The translations under genes and the position numbers were made by a program. From DASZHC01 sp035938215 (GTDB lineage: Bacteria > Verrucomicrobiota > Verrucomicrobiia > Chthoniobacterales > JAFAMB01), in NCBI GenBank assembly GCA_035938215.1, contig DASZHC010000239.1, positions 1-29,540 of the forward strand: a DNA stretch of 29,540 nucleotides. Direction: 5' to 3'. Below are positions 7,564 through 16,027 of this stretch, piece after piece; position 1 is the stretch's first letter, and each line of letters starts with the position of its first letter. The notes beneath the pieces were generated by a model that made no database searches, had not been told where the DNA came from, and saw only the letters and a program-made list of their open reading frames with translations.

Positions 7564-7804
7564 TATAAGCGGGACCGCGGGAACCTAAAGGTTTCGGATT
7601 CCCACACCGCTTGTAAATGCACGCACGAATCAAAAACCCAAACACAGTATGCTGATCACGCACCGGCAACGGCCCGGACCTTTAACAAAATTTCGGTCCC
7701 GCAAGAGCGAGGCCGCTTCGCCCAATCGGCGCTGCTCCCAACGCGACCTTGATATCCTTGCATCTCGCCGATCTGAGGCGCGGCCTGGCTAGGGACGAGT
7801 CAGT
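7564..7804. other. Intergenic region with a dispersed repeat
   Basis: No gene is seen. The 3' part (about 7702-7793) resembles 16026-16135: both read roughly AGGCCGC-TCGCCCAA, then GCGCTGCT-CCAA, then CGACCTT, then a GATCT/AGATCTGAG block and a CTAG end. The copy here lies directly before the ATG of the next gene, which still keeps an AGGGA ribosome site at 7791-7795. Confidence 0.65.
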
Positions 7805-8413
7805 ATGGAACGGCCGATTTTTGTATTTGCTCATGGCGCCGGCGCACCCTCAGGGCATCCATGGATGCAACATTGGGCGAAGAAGTTGAGCGCGATCGGC
7901 GCGGTTTCCCTTTTCGACTATCCTTATATGAAAGAACGACGGAAACGTCCCGATCCGCTCCCGAAGCTCATAGACGCCCATCGCGAAGCGCTGGTTCAAG
8001 CCCGTCAGGAGCACAGCGGGCCGGCGGTTCTGATCGGAAAAAGTCTTGGGGCGCGGGTGGGGTGCCACCTTGCGCTGAAAGAAGTTGTGCCCGCTGTCAT
8101 CTGCCTTGGTTATCCGCTCTGCGGTGGTGGCGACCGGGCAAAGCTGCGGGCAGACGTGCTTCGCGAATTGGCAACGCCCGTTCTGTTCGTGCAGGGAACG
8201 CGCGACCGGCTCTGCCCCTTGGAGATGCTGGAATGCGTTCGACGGGAAATGAAAGCGGCAAATGAGCTCTACATTGTCGAAGGTGGAGACCACTCGTTGC
8301 TTGTTGCCAAGAGTCAACTCATGGCGAGTGGGGGGACCCAGCATGAAGTCGAACATCGCATCCTGATGGCGATCCGCGATTTTGTGGCTGCCAATGTCTA
8401 TCGCGCGCAATAG
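7805..8413 (+). CDS. TEX30/KANL3-like alpha/beta hydrolase
   Basis: The 202-residue alpha/beta-fold protein starts FVFAHGAGAPSGHPWM, with HGAGA as the oxyanion strand-loop typical of the TEX30/KANL3 (dienelactone-hydrolase-related) group. The nucleophile is S80 in GKSLGAR, the acid is D134 in VQGTRDRLCP and the base is H163 in EGGDHSL, so the triad is complete. GYPLCGGG is another family signature. The substrate is unknown. No signal peptide is present. The short gap to the following HAD gene (57 bases, no terminator) suggests co-transcription. Confidence 0.85.
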   Translation: MERPIFVFAHGAGAPSGHPWMQHWAKKLSAIGAVSLFDYPYMKERRKRPDPLPKLIDAHREALVQARQEHSGPAVLIGKSLGARVGCHLALKEVVPAVICLGYPLCGGGDRAKLRADVLRELATPVLFVQGTRDRLCPLEMLECVRREMKAANELYIVEGGDHSLLVAKSQLMASGGTQHEVEHRILMAIRDFVAANVYRAQ

Positions 8414-8470
8414 AGTAAATCTGCTGACATTGCGGTCTTCAGGCGCAATTTTTGCTCCTGCCAGAAACGT

Positions 8471-9283
8471 ATGGCGCTACCCGAGCGAGTTGGTGGTTTT
8501 TTGATTGATCTGGATGGCACTGTCCTCGAAGGCGGCGAACTTATCCCGGGCGCGGCGGAAGCGCTCAGGACTTTGGTCCAGAAGGAAATCCCGTACCGGA
8601 TTGTGACGAATACTACGAGCAAGCCGCGTTCGGCGATTCTGGCCAAAATGAACGAGCTCGGACTCGAGTTGCAACCCGAGCAAGTCATTACGGCTCCGAT
8701 CATCGGGCGAGACTATCTCCGGAGCCAAGGAATTACTCGCTGTTTTCCCTTGCTAAAACCTTCGTTGCTGGAGGATTTGACGGCGATAGAGTTCGTGGAG
8801 AGTTCACCCCAAGCGGTGCTCGTGGGCGATATCGGCGGCGATCTTTCTTATGATACACTCAATCGCGCGTTTCGTTTTCTTCTCGAGGGTGCTGCCTTTA
8901 TTACGCTGGCCCGTAACCGGTATTTCCGCGGGACGGATGGTCTTTGTCTGGATGTAGGGTCTATCGTGGCGGCTCTGGAGTACGCGACTCAAAGGGAAGC
9001 GGTGTTAATTGGCAAACCGGCTCGCGATTTCTTTCTGTTGGCTTGCGAAAGCATGAGGGTGCGGTCCGAAGCAACGGTTGTGATCGGTGACGACTTGGAG
9101 GCTGACGTGGGAGGGGCGAAGGCGGCCGGGTGTTCCGGCGTCCTGGTTCAAACCGGTAAGTTCCGGGCGGATCAGATCGAAAAGTCGAAGATCAGCCCTG
9201 ACGCGATCCTGAGCTCGTTAGCCTACCTTCCGGGCTGGTTGGGAGGTTTCGCAGCGCTTTCTCGCTCGATTAGGAATGGTTGA
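8471..9283 (+). CDS. HAD superfamily phosphatase, subfamily IIA (NagD/HDHD2-like)
   Basis: The 270-residue protein has all four HAD motifs: FLIDLDGTV with nucleophile D13 and acid D15, VTNTTSKPRS (motif II with the IIA-type threonines), IGKPARDFF with the motif III lysine, and VVIGDDLEADVGGAKAAG (motif IV). The C2-type cap between motifs II and III and the overall length place it with NagD, AraL, LHPP and HDHD2, which dephosphorylate small phosphorylated metabolites. The specific substrate cannot be told. Its last 61 bases overlap the 3' end of the convergent LacI-type gene. The tail after YLPGWLGG is not conserved in the family, so the overlap probably arose by loss of an earlier stop. Confidence 0.88.
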   Translation: MALPERVGGFLIDLDGTVLEGGELIPGAAEALRTLVQKEIPYRIVTNTTSKPRSAILAKMNELGLELQPEQVITAPIIGRDYLRSQGITRCFPLLKPSLLEDLTAIEFVESSPQAVLVGDIGGDLSYDTLNRAFRFLLEGAAFITLARNRYFRGTDGLCLDVGSIVAALEYATQREAVLIGKPARDFFLLACESMRVRSEATVVIGDDLEADVGGAKAAGCSGVLVQTGKFRADQIEKSKISPDAILSSLAYLPGWLGGFAALSRSIRNG

Positions 9284-10260
9284 ATCGTGGGAGTGGGCGA
9301 AGTTGTCCGGCTGGGCTCTACCTGTTCCATCAAACATTGGACGCTTAACCGGCCAAGGGCGGCGAAATCCTGTTTAATCGTCGACAAAGGCGGGCGGAAA
9401 AAACCGGCTTCAGGAATGTCGTCGAAACCTACCAGCGAAATCTTCTGCGGGATCCGGATGGAGTTTTCCTCAAAAGCTCGGATTGCTCCTAACGCCATTT
9501 GATCGTTGGCGACGACTACCGCGGTGAATTTTCCCCAATGATTGGAGATAAGCTTCTGGGCTGCTTCGAAGCCGGATTCAGCGGTCCAATCACCGTCAAC
9601 AACCGGCCCAAGGGGGAGACGCGCTGCCTTCATTTCTTTTTTCCAACCAACATAACGAAGTTTGGCTGCCCGCCAGGGAACCGGCCCGCAGAGATGGGCG
9701 ATTTTCCTGTGACCGAGCTGAAGCAAATGACGAGTCGCCTCGCGCGAGCCGGACTCCTGGTTGATGAAGACAGAAGGACACTCGAACCCGAAGTCAGAAT
9801 CGACGGCTACCAGCGGCACATTTCGACAGACGTCGTGGAGCTCGCGCAAGTCCACTTCCCAGGGCAAATGAATGAGGATGCCGCACACCTGGTGAGCGCA
9901 AAGTTCGTTTACGGCTCGCCGGATATATTGAGTGCTCTGTTCGACAATGCCGCTGAACATGAAGCTCAAACCGAGTTCTTTGGAAGCCTGCTCGCTATTC
10001 ACCATAATCTGGGAAGGACCGTAAAAGCTAGTGGCAAAGGTGACTAGCCCGACGGTGGTGGAACGCTTGCTGGCGAGCTGCCGGGCGGTCATGTTCGGTC
10101 GGAACCCGACTTCGGTGAGGATCTGTTGTACCCGTGCGCGAGTTGAGGCTGATACTTCCGGCATTCCGTTGATGACTCGGGAAACGGTTTGGTAAGAAAC
10201 CCCTGTCAGAGCTGCGACGTCATGGATGGTAAGGTTCTTTTTTTTGGGGGGATGCCGCAT
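9223..10260 (-). CDS. LacI/GalR family transcriptional regulator
   Basis: The 345-residue protein has an N-terminal LacI helix-turn-helix (residues about 9-35, IHDVAALTGVSYQTVSRVIN) and the hinge FRPNMTARQLASKRS. A periplasmic-binding-protein-like effector domain follows, with GILIHLPW, VVVANDQMALGAIRAFEE and ISLVGFDDIPEAGFFRPPLS. It is transcribed divergently from the ytfQRT-yjfF operon; the 239-base gap holds two LacI-like operators (10355-10366, 10412-10423). It most likely represses that sugar-uptake operon and responds to the imported sugar or a derivative; this is inferred from position. The gene ends inside the convergent HAD gene. Confidence 0.92.
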   Translation of the reverse strand: MRHPPKKKNLTIHDVAALTGVSYQTVSRVINGMPEVSASTRARVQQILTEVGFRPNMTARQLASKRSTTVGLVTFATSFYGPSQIMVNSEQASKELGLSFMFSGIVEQSTQYIRRAVNELCAHQVCGILIHLPWEVDLRELHDVCRNVPLVAVDSDFGFECPSVFINQESGSREATRHLLQLGHRKIAHLCGPVPWRAAKLRYVGWKKEMKAARLPLGPVVDGDWTAESGFEAAQKLISNHWGKFTAVVVANDQMALGAIRAFEENSIRIPQKISLVGFDDIPEAGFFRPPLSTIKQDFAALGRLSVQCLMEQVEPSRTTSPTPTIQPFLIERESAAKPPNQPGR

Positions 10261-10354
10261 GGGAAAGATGGATAGGGGTTGGTTAGGAAAAGGGAGTCAG
10301 GCCAGATTAAGCGCACTTTTTTCTTGCAAACCAGAGATTGAAGAATTAATGGAC

Positions 10355-10366
10355 GTGAACGGTCAC
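10355..10366. promoter_or_regulatory. Putative LacI-type operator O1
   Basis: GTGAACGGTCAC is a near-palindrome with a central CG step, as LacI-family sites have. Its exact reverse complement recurs at 10412-10423, with centres 57 bp apart. Both lie in the divergent promoter region between the LacI-type gene and ytfQ, so the adjacent regulator is the obvious candidate to bind here. Confidence 0.7.
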
Positions 10367-10411
10367 GGAGTCACGCTCATTTTCTGCAAATGTGAAAATT
10401 GAGTTCGATTT

Positions 10412-10423
10412 GTGACCGTTCAC
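10412..10423. promoter_or_regulatory. Putative LacI-type operator O2
   Basis: GTGACCGTTCAC is the exact inverted copy of O1, 77 bases before the ytfQ start. Two sites in this arrangement would allow cooperative binding or looping by a LacI-type dimer or tetramer. Confidence 0.7.
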
Positions 10424-10499
10424 GGCTCCCCCGGGCGCATCGGACTGCTAACCAAGTCAGATCTGTCCAGCGAGTACTAACAAATGCAGCCCCCAGAAT

Positions 10500-11477
10500 A
10501 TGAAAATGACCTCTATTTATAGAATCAGCCTTGCCTTGCTGGCTTTTCCAGCGCTGTCCGCACTCACTCAACCCCTGGCTTCAGCCGCTGACGCAGCTAA
10601 GAAAAAGTTAGTTGTCGGTTTTGCCCAGGTCGGCGCCGAAAGCGGTTGGCGCACAGCCAACACCGAGTCAATCAAATCCGAAGCGCAAAAACGTGGAATC
10701 GATCTCCGTTTTTCCGATGCCCAGCAAAAGGAGGAAAATCAGATCAAGGCGATCCGATCCTTTATTGCTCAAGGAGTAGATGTGATCGCATTTTCGCCTG
10801 TTGTCGAAACTGGATTTGAGCCGGTCTTGCAAGAAGCGAAAAAGGCCGGAATTCCAGTCGTCCTTTCTGATCGCGCCGTCAAAGTCTCCGACCCGAGCCT
10901 TTACGTTACTTTCCTGGGCTCAGATTTTGTGGAAGAGGGCCGGCGCGCAGCCAACGCGGTGGCGAAGCTGACCGGTGGCAAAGCCAACATCGCCGAGTTG
11001 GTCGGTACCGTCGGATCTGCGCCGGCGATTGATCGAAAGAAAGGCTTCGAGGAAGTTCTGGCTAAGTATCCCGACATGAAAATAATCATGTCTCAGAGCG
11101 GCGACTTCACCCGGGCGAAAGGCAAAGAGGTCATGGAGGCGTTCCTGAAGTCACCGAACGCCAAAGAGATTAACGTGCTGTTTGCCCACAATGATGACAT
11201 GGCCCTGGGAGCCATTCAGGCCATGGAAGAAGCCGGTATTAAGCCGGGTCAGGATATTAAAATCGTGTCGATCGATGGCGTCCGGGGAGCTTTCGAAGCG
11301 ATGAAGGATGGCAAGCTGAATGTCACGGTTGAGTGTAATCCACTCCTCGGACCGCAGTTGTTTGACTTGATCGAAAAAGTAGCAAACAAAGAGGAAATCC
11401 CGAAGCGCGTCGTGAGCCAGGAGGGCGTCTACGATCAATCGCAGGCGGCGGCAGAACTACCAAAGAGACAATACTAA
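10500..11477 (+). CDS. ytfQ: Sugar-binding protein of a galactofuranose-type ABC importer (YtfQ-like)
   Basis: The 325-residue periplasmic binding protein has a signal peptide ending near residue 30 (AFPALSALTQPLASA). The mature part starts KLVVGFAQVGAESGWRTANT and contains ENQIKAIRSFIAQGVDVI, IDRKKGFEEVLAKYPDMKII, SQSGDFTRAKGKEVMEAF and FAHNDDMALGAIQAMEEAG. These blocks follow E. coli YtfQ, the galactofuranose-binding component, closely and in order. It captures the sugar for the ATPase and two permeases encoded next. Two LacI-like operators lie upstream and a terminator-like hairpin lies between it and the ATPase gene, a layout that would make binding protein in excess. The exact sugar may differ from galactofuranose. 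Confidence 0.9.
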   Translation: MKMTSIYRISLALLAFPALSALTQPLASAADAAKKKLVVGFAQVGAESGWRTANTESIKSEAQKRGIDLRFSDAQQKEENQIKAIRSFIAQGVDVIAFSPVVETGFEPVLQEAKKAGIPVVLSDRAVKVSDPSLYVTFLGSDFVEEGRRAANAVAKLTGGKANIAELVGTVGSAPAIDRKKGFEEVLAKYPDMKIIMSQSGDFTRAKGKEVMEAFLKSPNAKEINVLFAHNDDMALGAIQAMEEAGIKPGQDIKIVSIDGVRGAFEAMKDGKLNVTVECNPLLGPQLFDLIEKVANKEEIPKRVVSQEGVYDQSQAAAELPKRQY

Positions 11478-11572
11478 CATTCTTCAGTTCGTTGTTCTGG
11501 TGTACCGCCTTGAAAAACAGCCAACTGACCTGCGGCGACGTCACCATCATATGCGAGACGGTACAATAAAAG

Positions 11573-11602
11573 CGGGCGCTCATGCGGAAGACAGAGCGCC
11601 CG
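11573..11602 (+). terminator. Hairpin between binding-protein and ATPase genes
   Basis: CGGGCGCTC (11573-11581) pairs perfectly with GAGCGCCCG (11594-11602) around a 12-base loop, followed by AATTTTCTT. The short T-stretch suggests a leaky rho-independent terminator or an RNA-stabilising hairpin, which would raise ytfQ levels relative to the downstream genes. Confidence 0.65.
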
Positions 11603-11624
11603 AATTTTCTTCCAAGGTCACCCA

Positions 11625-13151
11625 GTGGCTACCCCGCTCCTAGAGATTATCGGGCTCACTAAAGGTTTCCCAGGCGTCAAGGCATTGGATGCAGTCGACT
11701 TCGCACTGCAGCGCGGCGAAATCCATGCTCTTATGGGGGAGAACGGTGCCGGGAAAAGCACTCTGATCAAAGTTTTGACGGGCGTGTTTCCGCGCGACGC
11801 AGGAGACACCAGATTGGAAGGGCACGTCATCGCCCCGAGGTCGCCGCGCGAGGCGGAGTCGCTTGGCATCAGCACGGTGTATCAGGAAGTTAATCTGATT
11901 CCACATTTGTCCGTTGCCGAAAACATCTGCCTCGGACGCCAGCCGACCTGGTTTGGAGTAATTCGTTGGGGTGCAATCGCCAGACGAGCGCGAGCAGCGC
12001 TGGCACGGCTCGACCTCTCTCTTGATGTCAGCCGCCAGCTTTCCTCCTATTCAATTGCCATTCAGCAACTCGTTGCGATTGCTCGCGCTCTCGATATCTC
12101 GGCTAAGCTGCTGATACTGGATGAGCCTACCTCCAGCCTGGATAGGACGGAGGTCGAAGAGTTATTCAAAAAACTTCGGAAACTTCGCGATGGCGGGCTC
12201 GGAATCATCTTTATTACTCATTTTCTCGATCAGGTTTACGAGATTTCGGATTCGATCACCGTGTTACGGAACGGATGCCGAGTAGGCTGTTTTGCCACCA
12301 GGGATCTCCCGCGGATCAACCTGGTTTCTCATATGATCGGCAAAGCCGTTCAACAAGTGGAAGCGTTAGGGCAAAAGCGAGCAAGCACCGCATCGATTCG
12401 TTCGGACGCGCCCCTACTGGAGGCGCGAGGGCTAGGTAGAAAGGGCTCTCTCCAGCCTCTCGATCTGGATGTCCGGCCGGGAGAAGTAGTCGGCCTGGCA
12501 GGTCTCCTCGGTTCCGGAAGAACCGAAACCGCCAGGCTCCTTTTTGGAGTTGACCGACCGGATCAGGGCACGCTCCGGATCGGCCACCAGGCCGTAAGGT
12601 TCAATTCGCCCCGGGCGGCGATCCGCTGCGGGATCGCGTTGACCCCGGAGGACCGCAAAGTCGCCGGGATCATTCCAAACCTCACCGTCCGGGAGAATAT
12701 CGTTTTAGCGCTACAGGCAAGCCGGGGGAACTGGCGACGCTTGCCGGTTGCCGAGCAGGAAAAACTCACCGACCGCTTCATCCATGCGCTTGACATCAAG
12801 ACTCCGAATCGGGAGCAGGTAATCCGGAACCTGAGCGGTGGGAATCAGCAAAAGGTCCTTCTCGCGCGCTGGTTGGCGACTAAACCGAGGCTGTTTGTTC
12901 TTGATGAACCTACCCGGGGAATCGATGTGGGAGCGAAGGCCGAGGTTGAGAAACTGATCCAATCCCTTCGGCAAGAAGGCCTTGGCGTGCTCTTCATCAG
13001 CTCGGAACTGGAAGAAGTGGTCCGGCAAAGTCAGAGGGTAGTGGTTTTGCGCGATCGCCGGAAGGTGGATGAATTGACCGAGGGAGAGATTTCCGAGGAG
13101 GCTATCATGCACTCCATTGCAACTCACAATCTGGAGCGTCCGGCTGCATGA
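11625..13151 (+). CDS. ytfR: Sugar ABC importer ATPase with two nucleotide-binding domains (YtfR-like)
   Basis: The 508-residue CUT2 ATPase energises the importer. The first nucleotide-binding domain has Walker A GENGAGKST (about 38-46), Q-loop VYQEVNL, and Walker B LLILDEPTSSLD with a degenerate signature (SSYSIAIQQ). The second has an atypical Walker A GLLGSGRTE, APED-like TPEDRKVAGI, intact signature LSGGNQQKVLLARWLA and Walker B LFVLDEPTRGIDVG. An atypical second site is normal in this family. The start is GTG at 11625 with AAGG at 11614-11617. The stop overlaps the next ATG (ATGA at 13148-13151), so translation is coupled to the permease. Confidence 0.93.
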   Translation: MATPLLEIIGLTKGFPGVKALDAVDFALQRGEIHALMGENGAGKSTLIKVLTGVFPRDAGDTRLEGHVIAPRSPREAESLGISTVYQEVNLIPHLSVAENICLGRQPTWFGVIRWGAIARRARAALARLDLSLDVSRQLSSYSIAIQQLVAIARALDISAKLLILDEPTSSLDRTEVEELFKKLRKLRDGGLGIIFITHFLDQVYEISDSITVLRNGCRVGCFATRDLPRINLVSHMIGKAVQQVEALGQKRASTASIRSDAPLLEARGLGRKGSLQPLDLDVRPGEVVGLAGLLGSGRTETARLLFGVDRPDQGTLRIGHQAVRFNSPRAAIRCGIALTPEDRKVAGIIPNLTVRENIVLALQASRGNWRRLPVAEQEKLTDRFIHALDIKTPNREQVIRNLSGGNQQKVLLARWLATKPRLFVLDEPTRGIDVGAKAEVEKLIQSLRQEGLGVLFISSELEEVVRQSQRVVVLRDRRKVDELTEGEISEEAIMHSIATHNLERPAA

Positions 13152-14263
13152 TCGACTGGATTATTGACCTGCTGTTCTGGATCGTCTTTGGCACAATTCT
13201 GTTCTTTCTGCGCGGCAAAAGAATTTTCTGGACGGTTGGTGCGCTTGGGCTGCTTCTGCTTTTCAACCAGTTTTTTACTCCTGGATTCTTTCATATCCAG
13301 TTACTCGACGGCCACTTGTACGGCTCTCGAATCGATGTGCTAAACCAGGGAGCAAAAGTAATGCTTCTATCGCTCGGTATGGTTTTTGTGATTGCCACCG
13401 GCGGGGTTGATCTCTCGGTCGGTGCTGTAATGGCCATTGCCGCAGCGGTTTCGTCCCGTCTGCTGGTGACTGAGCATCAGCCCGCCGGCGTTGCCATCGC
13501 TGTTGCGCTCGTCGTCTCGATTCTGGCTGGAGCCTGGAACGGGATGCTGGTCGCAGGATTCGAGATCCAGCCGATCGTAGCAACACTGGTGCTGATGGTG
13601 GCCGGGCGCGGTGTCGCGCAACTGATCACCGAAGGGCAGATCATTAACTTTCTTGATCCGACGATGGTCTATCTCGGCAATGGCCACCTGTTCGCCTTGC
13701 CCTTTACTCTTACGCTTGTTCTCCTGATGCTGCTGCTCGCTTTTTTTCTAGTCCGGCGCACAGCCCTCGGGCTCTTTATCGAGTCGGTCGGCGACAATGA
13801 CGAGGCCAGCCGTTACTCCGGGATTAACGCCAGGCAAGTCAAGTTTCTGGTGTACGCATTCTCCGGACTTTGTGCCGGTCTGGCCGGGTTGGTTGCGTGT
13901 TCGAATATCAAAAGCGCGGACGCAAACAACATTGGCCTGTATCTCGAATTGGATGCAATCCTGGCAGTTGTGGTTGGAGGCACTTCATTGCAGGGTGGCC
14001 GCTTCTATTTGATCGGCGCAGTTGTCGGCGGACTATTTATTCAGACGCTTACCACCACCCTGTACGCCAGGAATGTGAGTTCCGATATCTCGCCTGTGCC
14101 GAAGGCTCTCGTTATTATCGCGGTTTGCTTGTTTCAAAGCGAATCGTTCCGGGCAAGGCTCTCTCGATTTGTTCGGCCGCCCGGAAGGATTCTGAAACCG
14201 CTGGGCTCGAGGCCTTCCCAAAATCTATCTACGGTGACGCCGCATGACTCGCGTGAATCCTAA
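13148..14263 (+). CDS. ytfT: Sugar ABC importer permease (YtfT-like)
   Basis: The 371-residue inner-membrane protein of the RbsC/BPD_transp_2 family has about eight to ten hydrophobic segments. The conserved loop FVIATGGVDLSVGAVMAIAA is near residue 80-98, and the coupling-region motif ESVGDNDEASRYSGINARQVK is near 214-234. ELDAILAVVVGGTSLQGGRF is close to the C-terminus. It begins within the ytfR stop and its 3' end overlaps yjfF by 20 bases, so the three genes are tightly coupled. The C-terminal 40 residues, rich in R, P and S, run past the last membrane segment and are not typical. It should form a heterodimer with the YjfF-like permease. Confidence 0.92.
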   Translation: MIDWIIDLLFWIVFGTILFFLRGKRIFWTVGALGLLLLFNQFFTPGFFHIQLLDGHLYGSRIDVLNQGAKVMLLSLGMVFVIATGGVDLSVGAVMAIAAAVSSRLLVTEHQPAGVAIAVALVVSILAGAWNGMLVAGFEIQPIVATLVLMVAGRGVAQLITEGQIINFLDPTMVYLGNGHLFALPFTLTLVLLMLLLAFFLVRRTALGLFIESVGDNDEASRYSGINARQVKFLVYAFSGLCAGLAGLVACSNIKSADANNIGLYLELDAILAVVVGGTSLQGGRFYLIGAVVGGLFIQTLTTTLYARNVSSDISPVPKALVIIAVCLFQSESFRARLSRFVRPPGRILKPLGSRPSQNLSTVTPHDSRES

Positions 14264-15224
14264 GTATATTCCGTTTCTGGCAACCGCTGTCGTCCTGCTG
14301 GCCGTCTTTGGCTCCGGATCTCTGCTGTATCCGAATTTCGGCACTCCCCGCGTACTCGTGAATCTCCTGAACGATAGCGCATTCGTTGGTGTAGCAGCGG
14401 TTGGAGAGTCGTTCGTGATTTTATCGGGAGGAATTGACCTCTCGGTCGGCTCGATGGTGGCTTTTGTTGGCATATTGATTGCCAAGCTTCTTCAGGCGGG
14501 ATGCGACCCTTTCCTGGCCATGGGAATCGGGGTCTGTGTTGGGACTGTTTCCGGGGCAGTGATGGGCTGCTTGATCTACTTTTTTGAATTACCTCCGTTT
14601 CTGGTTACGCTTGCCGGTCTCTTTTGCTTGCGCGGCCTGGGTTTTGTGATCAACCCCGAGTCTATTGGGATCGATCATCCGTTTTACGGCCAAGTCCTGC
14701 CCCAACTCTCGATCCTGGTGGCCCCGAAGGCGGTGTTGCCGTTCACCGCCATGTGTTTCCTGGCCTCCGTTATCATCGGGACTCTCCTGGCAAGTTTCAC
14801 GCGGTTCGGGCGGAACGTGTATGCGATCGGATCGAACGAGAACTCCGCTCGTCTGATGGGATTACCGGTTGGCCGAACGAAAATCGCGACCTACGCGCTC
14901 GCGGGATGCTTTTCTGCTCTGGGCGGCATTGTCGCGACCTTCTATATGCAGTCAGGTAACCCTGCCTCTTTTGTTGGCTTGGAACTCGACGCCATCGCCT
15001 CGGTCGTGATTGGAGGCACTCTCCTCACCGGTGGAGTTGGCTTCATTCCCGGCACGCTCATGGGCGTCCTCATCCTCGGATTAATCCAGCAGATTATTAT
15101 TTTTAATGGGACGCTTAATAGTTGGTGGACCAAAATTGTGATCGGGGCGCTGCTTTTGGTGTTTATCGTTCTTCAAAAACTGATATCGCGCAGAGGCGAG
15201 CAGGGCGCGATGGCTGGGCGCTAG
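14244..15224 (+). CDS. yjfF: Sugar ABC importer permease (YjfF-like)
   Basis: The 326-residue RbsC-family permease has the GGIDLSVGSMVAFVG signature near residue 65, RNVYAIGSNENSARLMGLPVGRTK in the coupling region near 192, and ELDAIASVVIGGTLLTGGVG near 250. It completes the ytfQ-ytfR-ytfT-yjfF set in the E. coli order. The ATG at 14244 lies inside the end of ytfT. The GC-rich hairpin at 15336-15359 is the first candidate terminator downstream. Confidence 0.92.
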   Translation: MTRVNPKYIPFLATAVVLLAVFGSGSLLYPNFGTPRVLVNLLNDSAFVGVAAVGESFVILSGGIDLSVGSMVAFVGILIAKLLQAGCDPFLAMGIGVCVGTVSGAVMGCLIYFFELPPFLVTLAGLFCLRGLGFVINPESIGIDHPFYGQVLPQLSILVAPKAVLPFTAMCFLASVIIGTLLASFTRFGRNVYAIGSNENSARLMGLPVGRTKIATYALAGCFSALGGIVATFYMQSGNPASFVGLELDAIASVVIGGTLLTGGVGFIPGTLMGVLILGLIQQIIIFNGTLNSWWTKIVIGALLLVFIVLQKLISRRGEQGAMAGR

Positions 15225-15501
15225 CAGGCGTTCGGAGCACGCTGCGGATGTTTGCTGCGGGTAAAAAACTGTGACGTCAGTCTGGAGGGCTGCGCTCCGT
15301 CGCAGCCGCAATTTACGGACGCTGCATCGTTCAGCAAGGCGCCGAGCGACCGGCGCCTTCTAAGGCGCTTCAGCCCGAAAGCGTCGCTTTGGTTTTCTCG
15401 GTAGCGGCAGATCTCAGAATTGCCAGCTCTGAACAGTCGTCTCGCAGATGCGGCGATAGTAACTCCACATGAATCAGGGAGATATTCGGTTATAATTCTT
15501 T
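15225..15501. other. Intergenic region with hairpins and a repeat motif
   Basis: No gene is seen. AAGGCGCC (15336-15343) pairs perfectly with GGCGCCTT (15352-15359); there is no T-run, so it is at best a weak terminator for the importer operon. GGCAGATCTCAGAATTGCC (15406-15424) belongs to a small AGATCTC-containing hairpin family found again at 21009, 21167 and 23733. TATAAT at 15491-15496 ends only five bases before the next ATG. Confidence 0.55.
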
Positions 15502-15972
15502 ATGGCCACAATAGCCGCCGTTTCCTCGCGAATGGAGCAGTCGAAGGTGAATCAGCTGCTCGGTCCGGCATTGAAGAGTCTTTATGACATCGAAGTTTAT
15601 CTAAGAAAATCGACGCTCGAAGCTGAACTTCGGGAACTGGTGAAGCTTCGCGTCTCCCAGATCAATCGATGCGCTTATTGCATAATCTATCATCGCAAAG
15701 ACGCTCTTAAGCTTGGGGTCACTGAACGAAAGATTCATCTGCTTAACGCCTGGCAGGAGGCGTCCGAATATTCGGACCGAGAGCGCGCCGCGCTGGCTTG
15801 GGCAGAAGCGGTCACGTTAATCGCTGTCCATCACCTGCCAGACGAGGTCTACGCGGAAGCCGTGCGCGTTTTCTCCGAACAGGAACTCGTTGACCTCAAC
15901 CTCGCTGTGATGAGCATCAATTCGTGGAACCGGCTTTCGATCGCTTTTCGGTACGAACCGGAACGCGAATGA
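15502..15972 (+). CDS. AhpD/carboxymuconolactone decarboxylase-family protein
   Basis: The 156-residue all-helical protein has the AhpD redox motif: C57-A-Y-C60 in NRCAYCIIYH and H64, followed by RKDALKLGVTERKI. RERAALAWAEAVTLI and FSEQELVDLNLAVMSINSWNRL are the other helices of the family. Members reduce peroxides through the vicinal cysteines or act as gamma-carboxymuconolactone decarboxylases; the intact CxxC and histidine favour a peroxidase-like role. It stands alone between two transport operons on opposite strands. A hairpin (15975-16027) starts three bases after its stop. Confidence 0.9.
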   Translation: MATIAAVSSRMEQSKVNQLLGPALKSLYDIEVYLRKSTLEAELRELVKLRVSQINRCAYCIIYHRKDALKLGVTERKIHLLNAWQEASEYSDRERAALAWAEAVTLIAVHHLPDEVYAEAVRVFSEQELVDLNLAVMSINSWNRLSIAFRYEPERE

Positions 15973-15974
15973 AA

Positions 15975-16027
15975 TGGAGGGCGGCGGTCCTTCGGTTTCA
16001 CGGCGCCGACGGAGCGGGCGCCCTCCA
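15975..16027 (+). terminator. Stem-loop after the AhpD-like gene
   Basis: TGGAGGGCG (15975-15983) pairs perfectly with CGCCCTCCA (16019-16027) across a 35-base GC-rich loop. It starts just after the stop codon and may end both this gene and the convergent binding-protein gene. No T-run is present, so it may equally be a repeat-derived hairpin. Confidence 0.45.
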
